Source: an uncultured Clostridia bacterium
Lineage (GTDB): Bacteria > Bacillota > Clostridia > TANB77 > CAG-465
NCBI GenBank assembly: GCA_934130595.1
Contig: CAKOYF010000007.1
Location: forward strand, 1-64,000
Length of the DNA stretch: 64,000 nt
Direction: 5' to 3'
A program made the translations under genes and the position numbers. Below, piece after piece: positions 31,614-39,967 of the stretch (its first letter is position 1; the number at the start of each line of letters is the position of its first letter). Under the pieces are notes generated by a model. The model did no database searches. It was given only the letters and a program-made list of their open reading frames with translations, and was not told the origin of the DNA.

Positions 31614-33101
31614 ATGCAAGTAAATATAATAATGCAAAAAGAAAATGAAAATACATTAGCCAGTGCTATTTCTAAAAGTTTAGAAGAAAATGCCAAAAAA
31701 GCATATTTTTTTATTGGTAATTTTAAAGAAACAGGATATAAGATATTAGAAGAAGATTTTATAGATATAAAAACAAAACTTTTTTTCTATATTGGAATAG
31801 ATAAAAAAGCTACTACTAGAGGAATGCTTGAAGGGTTATTAGAATACTCAAATGATGTATTCTATTATTCAAACAACAATCTAAATGAGTTCGTGTCAAA
31901 TATTTGTATTTTTGAATATACAGATAGAGCAGTAATGTATGTTAGTGGCTCAAACGTTTCAGAGAGTGGAATACAAACAGATTTATCATTATACACTAAG
32001 ATAGTATATGATTTGAAAGATGCAAATGAAAAACAAGAATATAAAGCTCAAATTAAAGAATTACAAAAAGTAGAAAATATAGAAGGATTTAGTAAATTAG
32101 ATAAAGAAAAGATTGAAGAATTAGTTGAAAATAAAGAAATTTTTTCTACTAGACAATATAATCATAGTGTTATGAGTATATCTGAGTTATTAGGAAAGAA
32201 AGACAAAAAAGAAGAAAAGAAAGACGAAGAAACAATAAAAGCTAATAATGAAGATGTATATAAAAAAGATATTGAAATACCTAAGATTGATTTATCAGAT
32301 ATAGCAATAGATATAGACATTCCAGAAGAAGAAAAACCAAGTAAACCAAAAGAAGATATAGCAATAGATTATGTAGAAGATAAGATAACTTTACCAAAAA
32401 ATTTAGAAGGATACGAAGAAGTAGAAAAAGTAGAAGAAGATAATACTAAAGAAGAAAATGGAATAGATAAAAATAATGAACTATATGATGAATCTATGGA
32501 AAATGATGATATAGATTTTAATCAAACATTAGACATAAATGATATGCTATTTTCAAAAGCAGATGTAAAATTAGATATAAAATCATCTAAAAATAAATCT
32601 TCTAAGAAAAATGAAAAAGATCAAGAAGATGAAAATATAGTAAAAGTAAAAAAAGTAAATTTAAATAACATTACAAACTTAATATTTGAAGTTAGTGCTA
32701 AAAATTCAAAAGAAGAGGGAGCGGTTAGAGTTCCAAATTATGTAAGAACAATTATCCCAGAGTTCTTTGGACTAGACGAGGCAGAAAGTGAAGAAATTAA
32801 TGGAACAGTATATAAAGTAAAACATATTAATTTGGAAATCATTGATGCTAAATCTAATGAAAAATATATGGATAAAGAGGCAGAAATTACATATAAACCA
32901 AGACAATCATATTTAACTTTCTTAAGTGAAAAATTAAGTAATGTTGAATATGATGAAGATGATATTGTAAGAATAATAAAATTATCTGAAAATGAATATC
33001 ATATGGAAATAATAAATAAAAAAATGCAAGAATATAAAGTTTGGAGTAAACTATGTAACCAAAAATTTAGAACTTCAACTAAAAAATTTGGAATGATGTA
33101 G
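31614..33101 (+). CDS. Degenerate phospholipase-D-like domain protein with acidic linker
   Basis: 495 residues. Residues 1-140 resemble one PLD-fold half: KAYFFIGNFKETGYKIL, GIDKKATTRGMLEGLLEYSN, then CIFEYTDRAVMYVSGSNVSE and SGIQTDLSLYTKIVYD. The G-S-N-x-S-x-S-G element is that of PLD-like nucleases, but the His-x-Lys of the HKD motif is absent (FEYTDRAVMY stands in its place), so catalysis is unlikely. Residues 190-345 are a Glu/Lys/Asp-rich disordered linker. The C-terminal 140 residues (AVRVPNYVRTIIPEFFGLDE ... EAEITYKPRQSYLTF) form a compact alpha/beta domain like the DNA-binding part of PLD-type restriction enzymes. Function unknown. Confidence 0.6.
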   Translation: MQVNIIMQKENENTLASAISKSLEENAKKAYFFIGNFKETGYKILEEDFIDIKTKLFFYIGIDKKATTRGMLEGLLEYSNDVFYYSNNNLNEFVSNICIFEYTDRAVMYVSGSNVSESGIQTDLSLYTKIVYDLKDANEKQEYKAQIKELQKVENIEGFSKLDKEKIEELVENKEIFSTRQYNHSVMSISELLGKKDKKEEKKDEETIKANNEDVYKKDIEIPKIDLSDIAIDIDIPEEEKPSKPKEDIAIDYVEDKITLPKNLEGYEEVEKVEEDNTKEENGIDKNNELYDESMENDDIDFNQTLDINDMLFSKADVKLDIKSSKNKSSKKNEKDQEDENIVKVKKVNLNNITNLIFEVSAKNSKEEGAVRVPNYVRTIIPEFFGLDEAESEEINGTVYKVKHINLEIIDAKSNEKYMDKEAEITYKPRQSYLTFLSEKLSNVEYDEDDIVRIIKLSENEYHMEIINKKMQEYKVWSKLCNQKFRTSTKKFGMM

Positions 33102-33126
33102 AAAAATAGTATTATAGCAAAAAGAA

Positions 33127-33149
33127 AAGAGTGCATAATTTGCACTCTT
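33127..33149. terminator. Bidirectional terminator between convergent genes
   Basis: AAGAGTGCA (33127-33135), loop TAATT, TGCACTCTT (33141-33149), T-rich on both strands. The remainder up to 33235 holds nothing recognisable. Confidence 0.8.
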
Positions 33150-33235
33150 ATTTTGCCATCATTACCCCCTGATCGCAGAATATTTTCTCCTTCTTTGATT
33201 TTAACTGTATATCCTTTTACTTATATTGTTATATT

Positions 33236-33973
33236 TTAATAAAGTGTATTCACTCCAAAATTTTCTTCAGTTAAATCATTAATTAGCTTTTTCTCTTCAT
33301 TTACATTTTCATAATTTATGTTATGTATTTTAAAGAGTTCTAATATATCATACATCCTTAAAGACAAAATTGTCCTTGTATTAATTTTAGAAAAGGATTC
33401 TAAATAATCAATATAATTAACATTATCCTGTAGAATAGGGTTAGTATTGTATATAGTGGATATGTAATTATAAACTTTTTTAGATTCTTTAGTGCGAATT
33501 TTTCCAACACTTGTATTTTTAAGCATATCTTCAAAAAGCTCAAATTCAGCTTGTGTTAATTCGTGCCTATTAATTTCTATTCTTTTATATGTAGAAATTA
33601 TCTCATCCTTGTCATTTAGATCTAGCAATAAGTTTAATTGCTCTATTGATAGTTCCATAATACTGTGAATGCTTAAGCAGTCTAATAGTTTTGTAATTTT
33701 ATTCAAGTATGTTAGCGCACCATATTTATCAGACTTTTGTAACGTGTCATTGTATAGATACACAACATGTTTGAAAAACATATACATTTTATCCTTATCA
33801 AAATTTTTCATATTTTTTGAGGAAGCAGCAAAAGCTTTAAATAGCTGTTGAGATAGAACTATTTGATCACATTCGTCATCAATTAAATCTTCTAAGTCCA
33901 ACATAAAGCACTTACTTCTTTCTCCTCCTAATGAAGGGATTTTCTCACCATCATTTAACCAATTGTTTATCAT
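33236..33973 (-). CDS. Hypothetical 245-aa helical protein
   Basis: The start is the minus-strand ATG at 33973 (MINNWLNDGEKIPSLGG), which has AAGGAGG nine bases upstream; the longer frame to 34054 begins inside the promoter. All-helical: DLEDLIDDECDQIVLSQQLF, then KMYMFFKHVVYLYNDTLQKS, and ELTQAEFELFEDMLKNTSVG. No Cys, no membrane span, no known motif. It has its own consensus promoter at 34026-34054. Not recognised; the helical bundles recall helical-repeat or abortive-infection-type accessory proteins, but no motif supports that. Confidence 0.65.
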   Translation of the reverse strand: MINNWLNDGEKIPSLGGERSKCFMLDLEDLIDDECDQIVLSQQLFKAFAASSKNMKNFDKDKMYMFFKHVVYLYNDTLQKSDKYGALTYLNKITKLLDCLSIHSIMELSIEQLNLLLDLNDKDEIISTYKRIEINRHELTQAEFELFEDMLKNTSVGKIRTKESKKVYNYISTIYNTNPILQDNVNYIDYLESFSKINTRTILSLRMYDILELFKIHNINYENVNEEKKLINDLTEENFGVNTLY

Positions 33974-34025
33974 AATAACCTCCTTTTTAATCAACAAAGG
34001 ATAAAAAATATTTCTGCTCGCAGCT

Positions 34026-34054
34026 ATTATACCACTCAGTTTATGTAAAGTCAA
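34026..34054 (-). promoter_or_regulatory. Promoter of the 245-aa gene
   Basis: Minus strand TTGACT (34054-34049), 17-bp spacer, TATAAT (34031-34026). The -35 region reads ATTGACTTTACATAAA, identical to that of the promoter at 38290. Confidence 0.8.
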
Positions 34055-34103
34055 TACTAATGTGTATCAATTGTAAACAATATAATTGAATAATAAGAAT
34101 CAA

Positions 34104-34132
34104 AAAGAGAACCAAAAGTCTTGGTTCTCTTT
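34104..34132 (-). terminator. Terminator of the frameshifted minus-strand gene
   Basis: Perfect 12-bp stem AAAGAGAACCAA (34104-34115) with TTGGTTCTCTTT (34121-34132), loop 5 nt; on the minus strand it is followed by TTTTTG, right after the stop at 34139. Confidence 0.85.
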
Positions 34133-34138
34133 AACACT

Positions 34139-34421
34139 TTAGTAGTTTTCGCAAAAACTTCTAAAGCTATTTTGTTCAACATCCTCATCTTCAGACATTA
34201 TTCTATCTGAGTAAGCAAATTTAATTGCAATGTCTTCGAAATCATAAATTCGTAGACAGTATATCTTGTCTGAAGATATTTTTTTCTTTACTACCGTTAT
34301 AAATTCAGCTTCTGTAAGAAGCCCATTTATAACATCCGAATTGTTATAAATTCCGTTTAAGGTAGTTTACTTCCTTTCCAAATAAATTGTTTGATTTTTT
34401 AAAATTTTTACCTTGTTTCAT
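34139..34421 (-). pseudogene. Frameshifted small gene (about 93 aa if joined)
   Basis: From a minus-strand ATG at 34421, preceded by AGGAGG, the first frame gives MKQGKNFKKSNNLFGKEVNY and stops at 34344. A second open frame, shifted by +1, runs on from there: GIYNNSDVINGLLTEAEFIT, then IYCLRIYDFEDIAIKFAY and ends SFCENY at 34139, directly before a terminator. It has no start codon of its own. Between 34344 and about 34390 the two frames overlap by some 30 bases. A one-base indel (true mutation or sequencing error) or a +1/-2 programmed shift explains this. No family is recognised. Confidence 0.55.
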
Positions 34422-34463
34422 AGTGAAACCTCCTTTAATATATTTATTTGGATTCTTTTGTGC

Positions 34464-34503
34464 GACAATTGTCTTTAATGAAATATAATGATTGACAATT
34501 GTC
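34464..34503. promoter_or_regulatory. Two identical palindromes GACAATTGTC, 30 bp apart
   Basis: Perfect 10-bp palindromes at 34464-34473 and 34494-34503, three helical turns apart, between the minus-strand small gene (start 34421) and the smc promoter. Same-face spacing suggests cooperative binding of a dimeric repressor to control the divergent minus-strand gene. No regulator gene for it is recognised in the window. Confidence 0.6.
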
Positions 34504-34619
34504 TTTTCATTGTAGAATCACTTTACGTTTATATTATAACACATACGGTTAACATAATCAACAAAATATGCTAAAAAATATTTAAAATATATAAAAAAAG
34601 CATAAAAAGGTGTAAAAAG

Positions 34620-34648
34620 TTGCAAAAAATGAGTAAATATAATATAAT
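34620..34648 (+). promoter_or_regulatory. Probable smc promoter
   Basis: TTGCAA (34620-34625), 17-bp spacer, TATAAT (34643-34648), 26 bp before the ATG. Confidence 0.65.
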
Positions 34649-34673
34649 TTAGAGGATTAGAAGGGGATTATAT

Positions 34674-37600
34674 ATGCAATTAAAGAAACTAGAAATACAA
34701 GGATTTAAGTCCTTTGCAGATAAGACAGAAATATTATTTTTAGATGGTATAACAACAATAGTAGGACCTAATGGTAGTGGAAAGAGTAACATTTCTGATG
34801 CTATTAGATGGGTTATAGGAGAGCAAAGTGCTAAAAATCTTCGTGGAACTAAAATGGAAGATGTAATTTTTGCTGGAACAGAAGCAAGAAAAAAAGTAGG
34901 ATTTGCAGAAGTTTCTATGTATTTAGATAATTCGGATGGTACTTTACCAATAGATTATAGTGAAGTAATCGTTACTAGAAGAGTATATAGAAGTGGAGAA
35001 AGTAATTACTTAATAAATGGAAATGAATGTAGACTTAAAGACATTCAAGCTATATTTATGGACACTGGTCTTGGAAAAGATGGATATAGCATTATATCTC
35101 AGGGAAAAGTAGATGAACTTTTATCTAATAAATCTGAGGAAAGAAGACATGTTTTTGAAGAAGCTGCTGGTATTGTTAAATACAGAACTAGAAAAGAAGA
35201 AGCAACTAGAAAACTAGAAAATACGCAATCAACATTACAAAGAGTTGGGGATGTAATAGCAGAAATTGAAAAAACAATTGGACCATTAGAAGTAAAAGCA
35301 CAAACAGCTAAGAAGTTTTTACAACTTAGAGATGAATTAAAACTATTAGATGTAAAGCTATTCATAAATAGCGTAGATAATAATGCAGAAAACATTCAAA
35401 AAGTTGAAGAAATGCTAAATACATTACAAGAAGATATTGAAAAACAAGAAAATTTATCTTCACAAAATGAAACTAAAAAAGCAGAACTAAAACAAAAGAT
35501 TCAAGAGTTAGCAGATAAAATAGAAGAATTAAGAGAAAAATTCTTCCAAGTAGAAAATGAAAAGGAAAAACTAAATTCTAAAATTTCTCTTTTAGATGCT
35601 AATTCAAATGCATCTAATGCAAATATTAATAGATTAAATAATGAAATATTAGAAGATAAAGAAAAAGTAAATCTATTAAAAGAAGAATTAGAAAAAAGAG
35701 CTCAAAAAAGAGAAAATGTATTTAAAAATAAAGAAAAATTTGAAATTGAATTACAACAAAAAGAAGAAGAACTCTCTAAAATTGTTGCTACTTTAGATGA
35801 AAAAGGTATGCAAATAGAAGAATTGAAAAAAGTAATAGATAGCAATAATGATAGAAAGTTTGAATTAAAAAATCAAATAAGTAGTATTGATGCAACTATT
35901 GAAGCAGAAAGAAAACAATTAGAAGAAAAGAAGAAACAAAACGAAAAAAACATTTCTGTAAAAGATAATTTGAATTTTGAACTTGCAGAAATTAGCCAGA
36001 ACCTTGGATATAAAAATAAAGAATTAAAAGAAACTAATGAAAAGGTAGAGAAAATAGAATCTAATATTAAACAAGTTCAAGAAAAAATAGATCAATTAGA
36101 TGAGAAAAAAAGTGAAGCAAATCAATCTTTAATGACTATTAAGGCAAAATATAACTATTTAGTAAATCTTGAAAATGAAAATGAGGGATATAGTAAGTCT
36201 GTAAGAAGCATTTTAGATTATGCAAAAACTAATTCAAAAGTACATGGTACAATAGCTAATATAATTAGCACAGAAGAAAAGTATGAATATGCAATAGAAA
36301 TAGCTTTAGGTGGATTTATTCAAAATATAGTTGTAGAAGATGAACTTATTGCTAAGAACTTAATTACATATTTAAATAATAACTCTCTTGGAAGAGTAAC
36401 ATTTTTACCACTAGATAGTTTAAGTAATGTGCAAGATGTTAATAATAAGGTACTAAAAAATGAAGGTGTAGTAGGAATAGCCTATGATTTAGTAACTTAT
36501 GATAAAAAATATGAAAAAGCAATAAAACTTGCACTTGCCAATACAGTAGTTGTGGATAATATAGATAATGCTATAATGTTATCTAAAAAGATAAAAAATT
36601 CTTTAAGAATAGTTACTTTATCTGGAGAACTTATTGCTCAAACTGGTAGTATAACAGGTGGAAAAACAGCTTCTAGAAGTGGTGGAGTAATAGGTAGAAA
36701 AGAAAAAATTGCTGAATTAGAAAAAGTTATATATAATAAACAAGGTGAATTAGAAGAGTTTAAAAAAGGCATTGCTAAATTAGAAGAGGAAAGAAATAAT
36801 ATTAAAGAAGAATTATCTCAAATTACTCCAAATAAAGAGGCTTTGGTTATTGAAATAGCAACACTTACTGAAAAAAGAGAAAATATAAGAAAAGAAATAG
36901 AGAAAATAGAAAATCAAAAACAAAGCTTTACACAAGTTCTTGAAGAAATTAATACAAATTTAGAGAATATGGAAAAATCTCTTGAAGATAATAATCAAGA
37001 AATATTTAATATAGATGTTCAAAATGCAAAACAACAAGAAGAAATAGATGAGTATACTAGATTTAATCGTGAAAGACAAAAAGAGCTAGATACTTTAAAT
37101 GAAGATGTTGTAAATTTAAAAATTTCACTTTCTTCTTTTGACGAAACAGTGTCTTCAATTGATGAAATGAGAGAAAAAATTCAAAATGATATTTCAAATT
37201 TTGAAAATACTATAACAAAGAAAAATGATGAAATAGTACAAATTAATGAGCAAATTAAACAGTATAATGAAGAAATAATACAAATTAAAGAAACAATTGA
37301 AAATAGCTCTAAAATTAAAGAGCAGTATTCAACTGATACTAATGCTCTAAAAGAAGAAAAAAGCAAATATGAGCAAGATATGGAGCAAATAGATACTAGT
37401 ATAGTTAATACATTAAACACATTAAATAGCATAAAAGAAGAAAAAGCTAAAGTAGAATCTAGAAAGATCAAATTTGAAATGGAATTAACAAATTTGAAAA
37501 ACAAGATGTGGGAAGAATATGAACTAACAGTATCAAGTTCTAAAGCTTTAATTAATGATGATGAAGAAATTAATGTAAAACAAGTTGAAAAAGATGCTAA

Positions 37601-38219
37601 TAGAATAAGAAAAGAAATTAAAGATTTAGGTGAAGTAAATATTAGTTCAATTGAAGAATATAAGTCAACTAAAGAAAGATATGACTTTATATTAAATCAA
37701 AAGAACGACTTAGAAGAAACAAAGAAGAAATTAGAAAATCTTATTTCAAATATGACAAGTATAATGAAACAACAATTTACTAAAAACTTCAAGTTAATAA
37801 CTGAAAACTTTAATGCCACATTTAAAAAACTATTTGGTGGAGGAAAAGCAGAACTTAAATTATCAGATGAAAATGATGTATTAAATAGTGGAATTGAAAT
37901 AGAGGTACAACCACCTGGAAAGAAACTTCAAAGTATGTCACTTTTATCTGGTGGAGAAAGAGCACTTACTGCTACAGCACTATTATTTGCAATACTACAG
38001 ATAAAATCACCACCATTTTGTATACTAGACGAAATTGAGGCAGCCTTAGATGATGTAAATGTTCATAGATTTGCAGAATATATAAAGGAATATTCAAAGA
38101 AAAATCAGTTTATTGTTATTACACATAGAAAAGGTACAATGGAAGTTGCATCTTCAGTTTATGGAGTAACAATGCAAGAATACGGTATTTCTAAAGTTGT
38201 TTCTATGAAATTAAAATAG
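34674..38219 (+). CDS. smc: Chromosome partition protein SMC
   Basis: 1181 residues, full family length. N-terminal ATPase half: KLEIQGFKSFADKTEI, Walker A GPNGSGKSN (near 32-40), then the Q-loop region. Two long coiled coils flank a hinge at about 500-665 (YSKSVRSILDYAKTNSKVHG ... LGRVTFLPLDSL, with conserved glycines). C-terminal half: signature LLSGGERALTA (near 1091), Walker B CILDEIEAALDD (near 1115) and the D/H-loop ITHRKGTME. Dimers with ScpA/ScpB condense and segregate the chromosome. The usual neighbours rnc and ftsY are absent; scpB lies 15 kb away. Confidence 0.98.
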   Translation: MQLKKLEIQGFKSFADKTEILFLDGITTIVGPNGSGKSNISDAIRWVIGEQSAKNLRGTKMEDVIFAGTEARKKVGFAEVSMYLDNSDGTLPIDYSEVIVTRRVYRSGESNYLINGNECRLKDIQAIFMDTGLGKDGYSIISQGKVDELLSNKSEERRHVFEEAAGIVKYRTRKEEATRKLENTQSTLQRVGDVIAEIEKTIGPLEVKAQTAKKFLQLRDELKLLDVKLFINSVDNNAENIQKVEEMLNTLQEDIEKQENLSSQNETKKAELKQKIQELADKIEELREKFFQVENEKEKLNSKISLLDANSNASNANINRLNNEILEDKEKVNLLKEELEKRAQKRENVFKNKEKFEIELQQKEEELSKIVATLDEKGMQIEELKKVIDSNNDRKFELKNQISSIDATIEAERKQLEEKKKQNEKNISVKDNLNFELAEISQNLGYKNKELKETNEKVEKIESNIKQVQEKIDQLDEKKSEANQSLMTIKAKYNYLVNLENENEGYSKSVRSILDYAKTNSKVHGTIANIISTEEKYEYAIEIALGGFIQNIVVEDELIAKNLITYLNNNSLGRVTFLPLDSLSNVQDVNNKVLKNEGVVGIAYDLVTYDKKYEKAIKLALANTVVVDNIDNAIMLSKKIKNSLRIVTLSGELIAQTGSITGGKTASRSGGVIGRKEKIAELEKVIYNKQGELEEFKKGIAKLEEERNNIKEELSQITPNKEALVIEIATLTEKRENIRKEIEKIENQKQSFTQVLEEINTNLENMEKSLEDNNQEIFNIDVQNAKQQEEIDEYTRFNRERQKELDTLNEDVVNLKISLSSFDETVSSIDEMREKIQNDISNFENTITKKNDEIVQINEQIKQYNEEIIQIKETIENSSKIKEQYSTDTNALKEEKSKYEQDMEQIDTSIVNTLNTLNSIKEEKAKVESRKIKFEMELTNLKNKMWEEYELTVSSSKALINDDEEINVKQVEKDANRIRKEIKDLGEVNISSIEEYKSTKERYDFILNQKNDLEETKKKLENLISNMTSIMKQQFTKNFKLITENFNATFKKLFGGGKAELKLSDENDVLNSGIEIEVQPPGKKLQSMSLLSGGERALTATALLFAILQIKSPPFCILDEIEAALDDVNVHRFAEYIKEYSKKNQFIVITHRKGTMEVASSVYGVTMQEYGISKVVSMKLK

Positions 38220-38224
38220 TATGA

Positions 38225-38261
38225 AGAGAGAATATTATGAGTTTATTCATAAATTCTCTCT
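38225..38261 (+). terminator. Terminator after smc
   Basis: AGAGAGAAT (38225-38233) pairs with ATTCTCTCT (38253-38261), followed by TTATTTTTT. Confidence 0.8.
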
Positions 38262-38289
38262 TTATTTTTTATACAATTATACGCATAGA

Positions 38290-38318
38290 TTGACTTTACA
38301 TAAAAAAGATGCTATAAT
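38290..38318 (+). promoter_or_regulatory. Promoter of the 86-aa gene
   Basis: TTGACT (38290-38295), 17-bp spacer, TATAAT (38313-38318). Confidence 0.8.
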
Positions 38319-38376
38319 ACTAATGCGTTAAAAAAATATTAACTAAAAAGATAATTATCAAAAAGGAGGTAGATTT

Positions 38377-38637
38377 ATGAAGAAAGCAGTAAAAGTTTTA
38401 AATATCAATATTGTAGAATTCATAAATACAAAGGATAAAACTAAAAGATTTGATAATTTTAAGGACTTCTTAAAGGAAGGCAGTATAACAGAATATTGCT
38501 TTAAATATACAATAGTAGGTGACAAAGAAAATAAAATGAGAATATCAAAAAGAATAGTAAAATTAGACTTATATAATAAAGCGGCATATACAATAAACGA
38601 TAAGCTAAAATATGCTATAGCAAATGAAATTGTCTAA
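38377..38637 (+). CDS. Hypothetical 86-aa protein
   Basis: AAAGGAGGT precedes the ATG. The protein has an N-terminal strand (KKAVKVLNINIVEFINTKDK), a short helix FDNFKDFLKEGSI and strands ending RISKRIVKLDLYNKAAYTIN; overall basic and alpha/beta. It has its own promoter and terminator, so it is a stand-alone unit between smc and dinB. No family is recognised. Confidence 0.7.
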   Translation: MKKAVKVLNINIVEFINTKDKTKRFDNFKDFLKEGSITEYCFKYTIVGDKENKMRISKRIVKLDLYNKAAYTINDKLKYAIANEIV

Positions 38638-38646
38638 TATGGTGAA

Positions 38647-38678
38647 AATAATAGATTAATTATCTATTATTTTTTTTA
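38647..38678 (+). terminator. Terminator after the 86-aa gene
   Basis: AATAATAGAT (38647-38656), loop 5 nt, ATCTATTATT (38662-38671), followed by seven further T. Confidence 0.85.
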
Positions 38679-38683
38679 TATCC

Positions 38684-38712
38684 TTTACAAACAAATGTTC
38701 ATATTGTATAAT
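38684..38712 (+). promoter_or_regulatory. dinB promoter with LexA-box-like sequence in the spacer
   Basis: TTTACA (38684-38689), 17-bp spacer, TATAAT (38707-38712). The spacer holds AAACAAATGTTC (38689-38700), one base off the Gram-positive SOS pattern GAACnnnnGTTC. LexA control of a DinB polymerase would be expected; the match is not perfect. Confidence 0.6.
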
Positions 38713-38728
38713 AGTGGTGGTGAAAGAA

Positions 38729-39931
38729 ATGAGGGCTATATTACATTGTGATCTAAATAACTTCTTCGCATCAGTAGAAATGCTGAGCAGGCCAGAACTT
38801 AGAAATGTGCCGATGGCAGTATCAGGAGATCCAAATAGAAGACATGGAATTATTTTAGCAAAAAATCAAATAGCAAGAAAATATGAAATTTATACACCAG
38901 AAACTGTGTATTCTGCATTAAAGAAATGTCCAAATTTAGTTTTAGTAAGACCACATTATGATCAATACAAAAAATATTCAGTTTTAGTAAATGAAATATA
39001 TAAAAAGTATACAGATAGAGTAGAGAAGTTTAGTATTGATGAATCTTTTTTAGATGTAACAGAAAGCATAGGGATTTTTGGAAGTCCATATGAGATTGCA
39101 TATAAGATAAAAGAGGAAATTAAAGAAAAATACAATCTTACAATATCAGTAGGTGTATCTTTTAATAAATCATTAGCTAAGTTAGGCAGTGATTTAAAAA
39201 AGCCAGATGCTATAACTGTATTAGATTATCATTCATATAAGAAAAAAATATATAATTTACCAGTAAGTGCATTACTTTATGTAGGAAAAAATACTACAGA
39301 AAAATTAAAGAAAATGGGAATTAAAACTATAGGAGATTTAGCTACTTGTAATAAATATAGAATAGTTAAGCATTTAGGAAAACTAGGTGAGCAAATATAT
39401 AATTATGCTAATGGATTAGATAATGATCCTGTTAAATATTTTTATGAAGAAGAAGAGAGAAAAAGTATTAGCAAAGGTGTGACTTTTGAAGAAGATATTG
39501 ACCAGTCTGTTATATTAGAATCGGAATTTTTAAAACTTGCAAGTGATGTTTCTTTTTCTTTAAGAAAAATAGATATGAAAGCAAGTGTTGTATCAATAGT
39601 TTTAAAAGATTATAACTTTGTATCAACTTCTAGACAGAAAAAAATTGAGTATACCAATTCATATGATTTGATTTCTAAAGCTGTAGTTGAACTATTTAAT
39701 GAGAATTATACAGAAGGCGTAAAAATTAGATATATATGTGTAGGATTAACTGGATTTAAATCTGAAAATGATTCTTCACAAATTGATTTCTTTTCAATGA
39801 TTAAAGAAAATCAAGAAAAAATAGAAAAAGAAAAGAAAGTTGAAAAAGTAACAAAAGCAATGGATGCATTAAAAGAAAAGTATGGAGATAAGATAAACTA
39901 TGCTAGTACAATAAAAAATAAGCAGATATAA
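38729..39931 (+). CDS. dinB: DNA polymerase IV (DinB, Y family)
   Basis: ATG 38729 with GGTGGTG about eight bases upstream is preferred over GTG 38714; 400 residues. Palm/fingers: catalytic Asp8 in ILHCDLNNFFASVE, S-x-D-E at FSIDESFLDVT (Asp104, Glu105), VGVSFNKSLAKLGSDLKKP. Thumb with helix-hairpin-helix VGKNTTEKLKKMGIKTIGDL; little-finger domain after residue 230. The C-terminal QIDFFSM resembles the beta-clamp binding motif. It makes error-prone bypass synthesis past lesions. A possible LexA site overlaps the promoter. Confidence 0.95.
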   Translation: MRAILHCDLNNFFASVEMLSRPELRNVPMAVSGDPNRRHGIILAKNQIARKYEIYTPETVYSALKKCPNLVLVRPHYDQYKKYSVLVNEIYKKYTDRVEKFSIDESFLDVTESIGIFGSPYEIAYKIKEEIKEKYNLTISVGVSFNKSLAKLGSDLKKPDAITVLDYHSYKKKIYNLPVSALLYVGKNTTEKLKKMGIKTIGDLATCNKYRIVKHLGKLGEQIYNYANGLDNDPVKYFYEEEERKSISKGVTFEEDIDQSVILESEFLKLASDVSFSLRKIDMKASVVSIVLKDYNFVSTSRQKKIEYTNSYDLISKAVVELFNENYTEGVKIRYICVGLTGFKSENDSSQIDFFSMIKENQEKIEKEKKVEKVTKAMDALKEKYGDKINYASTIKNKQI

Positions 39932-39966
39932 TTGAAGTATTATTCAATATTATATCTGCTTTTTTT
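39921..39966. terminator. Terminator shared by dinB and porB
   Basis: AGCAGATATAAT (39921-39932) and ATTATATCTGCT (39949-39960) form a 12-bp stem, followed by TTTTTT. It contains the dinB stop codon and lies between two convergent genes. Confidence 0.85.
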
Positions 39967-39967
39967 A

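Noticed and set aside
31614..33101. Active PLD-type restriction endonuclease
   Set aside because: The His-x-Lys part of the catalytic motif is missing and no methyltransferase is adjacent.
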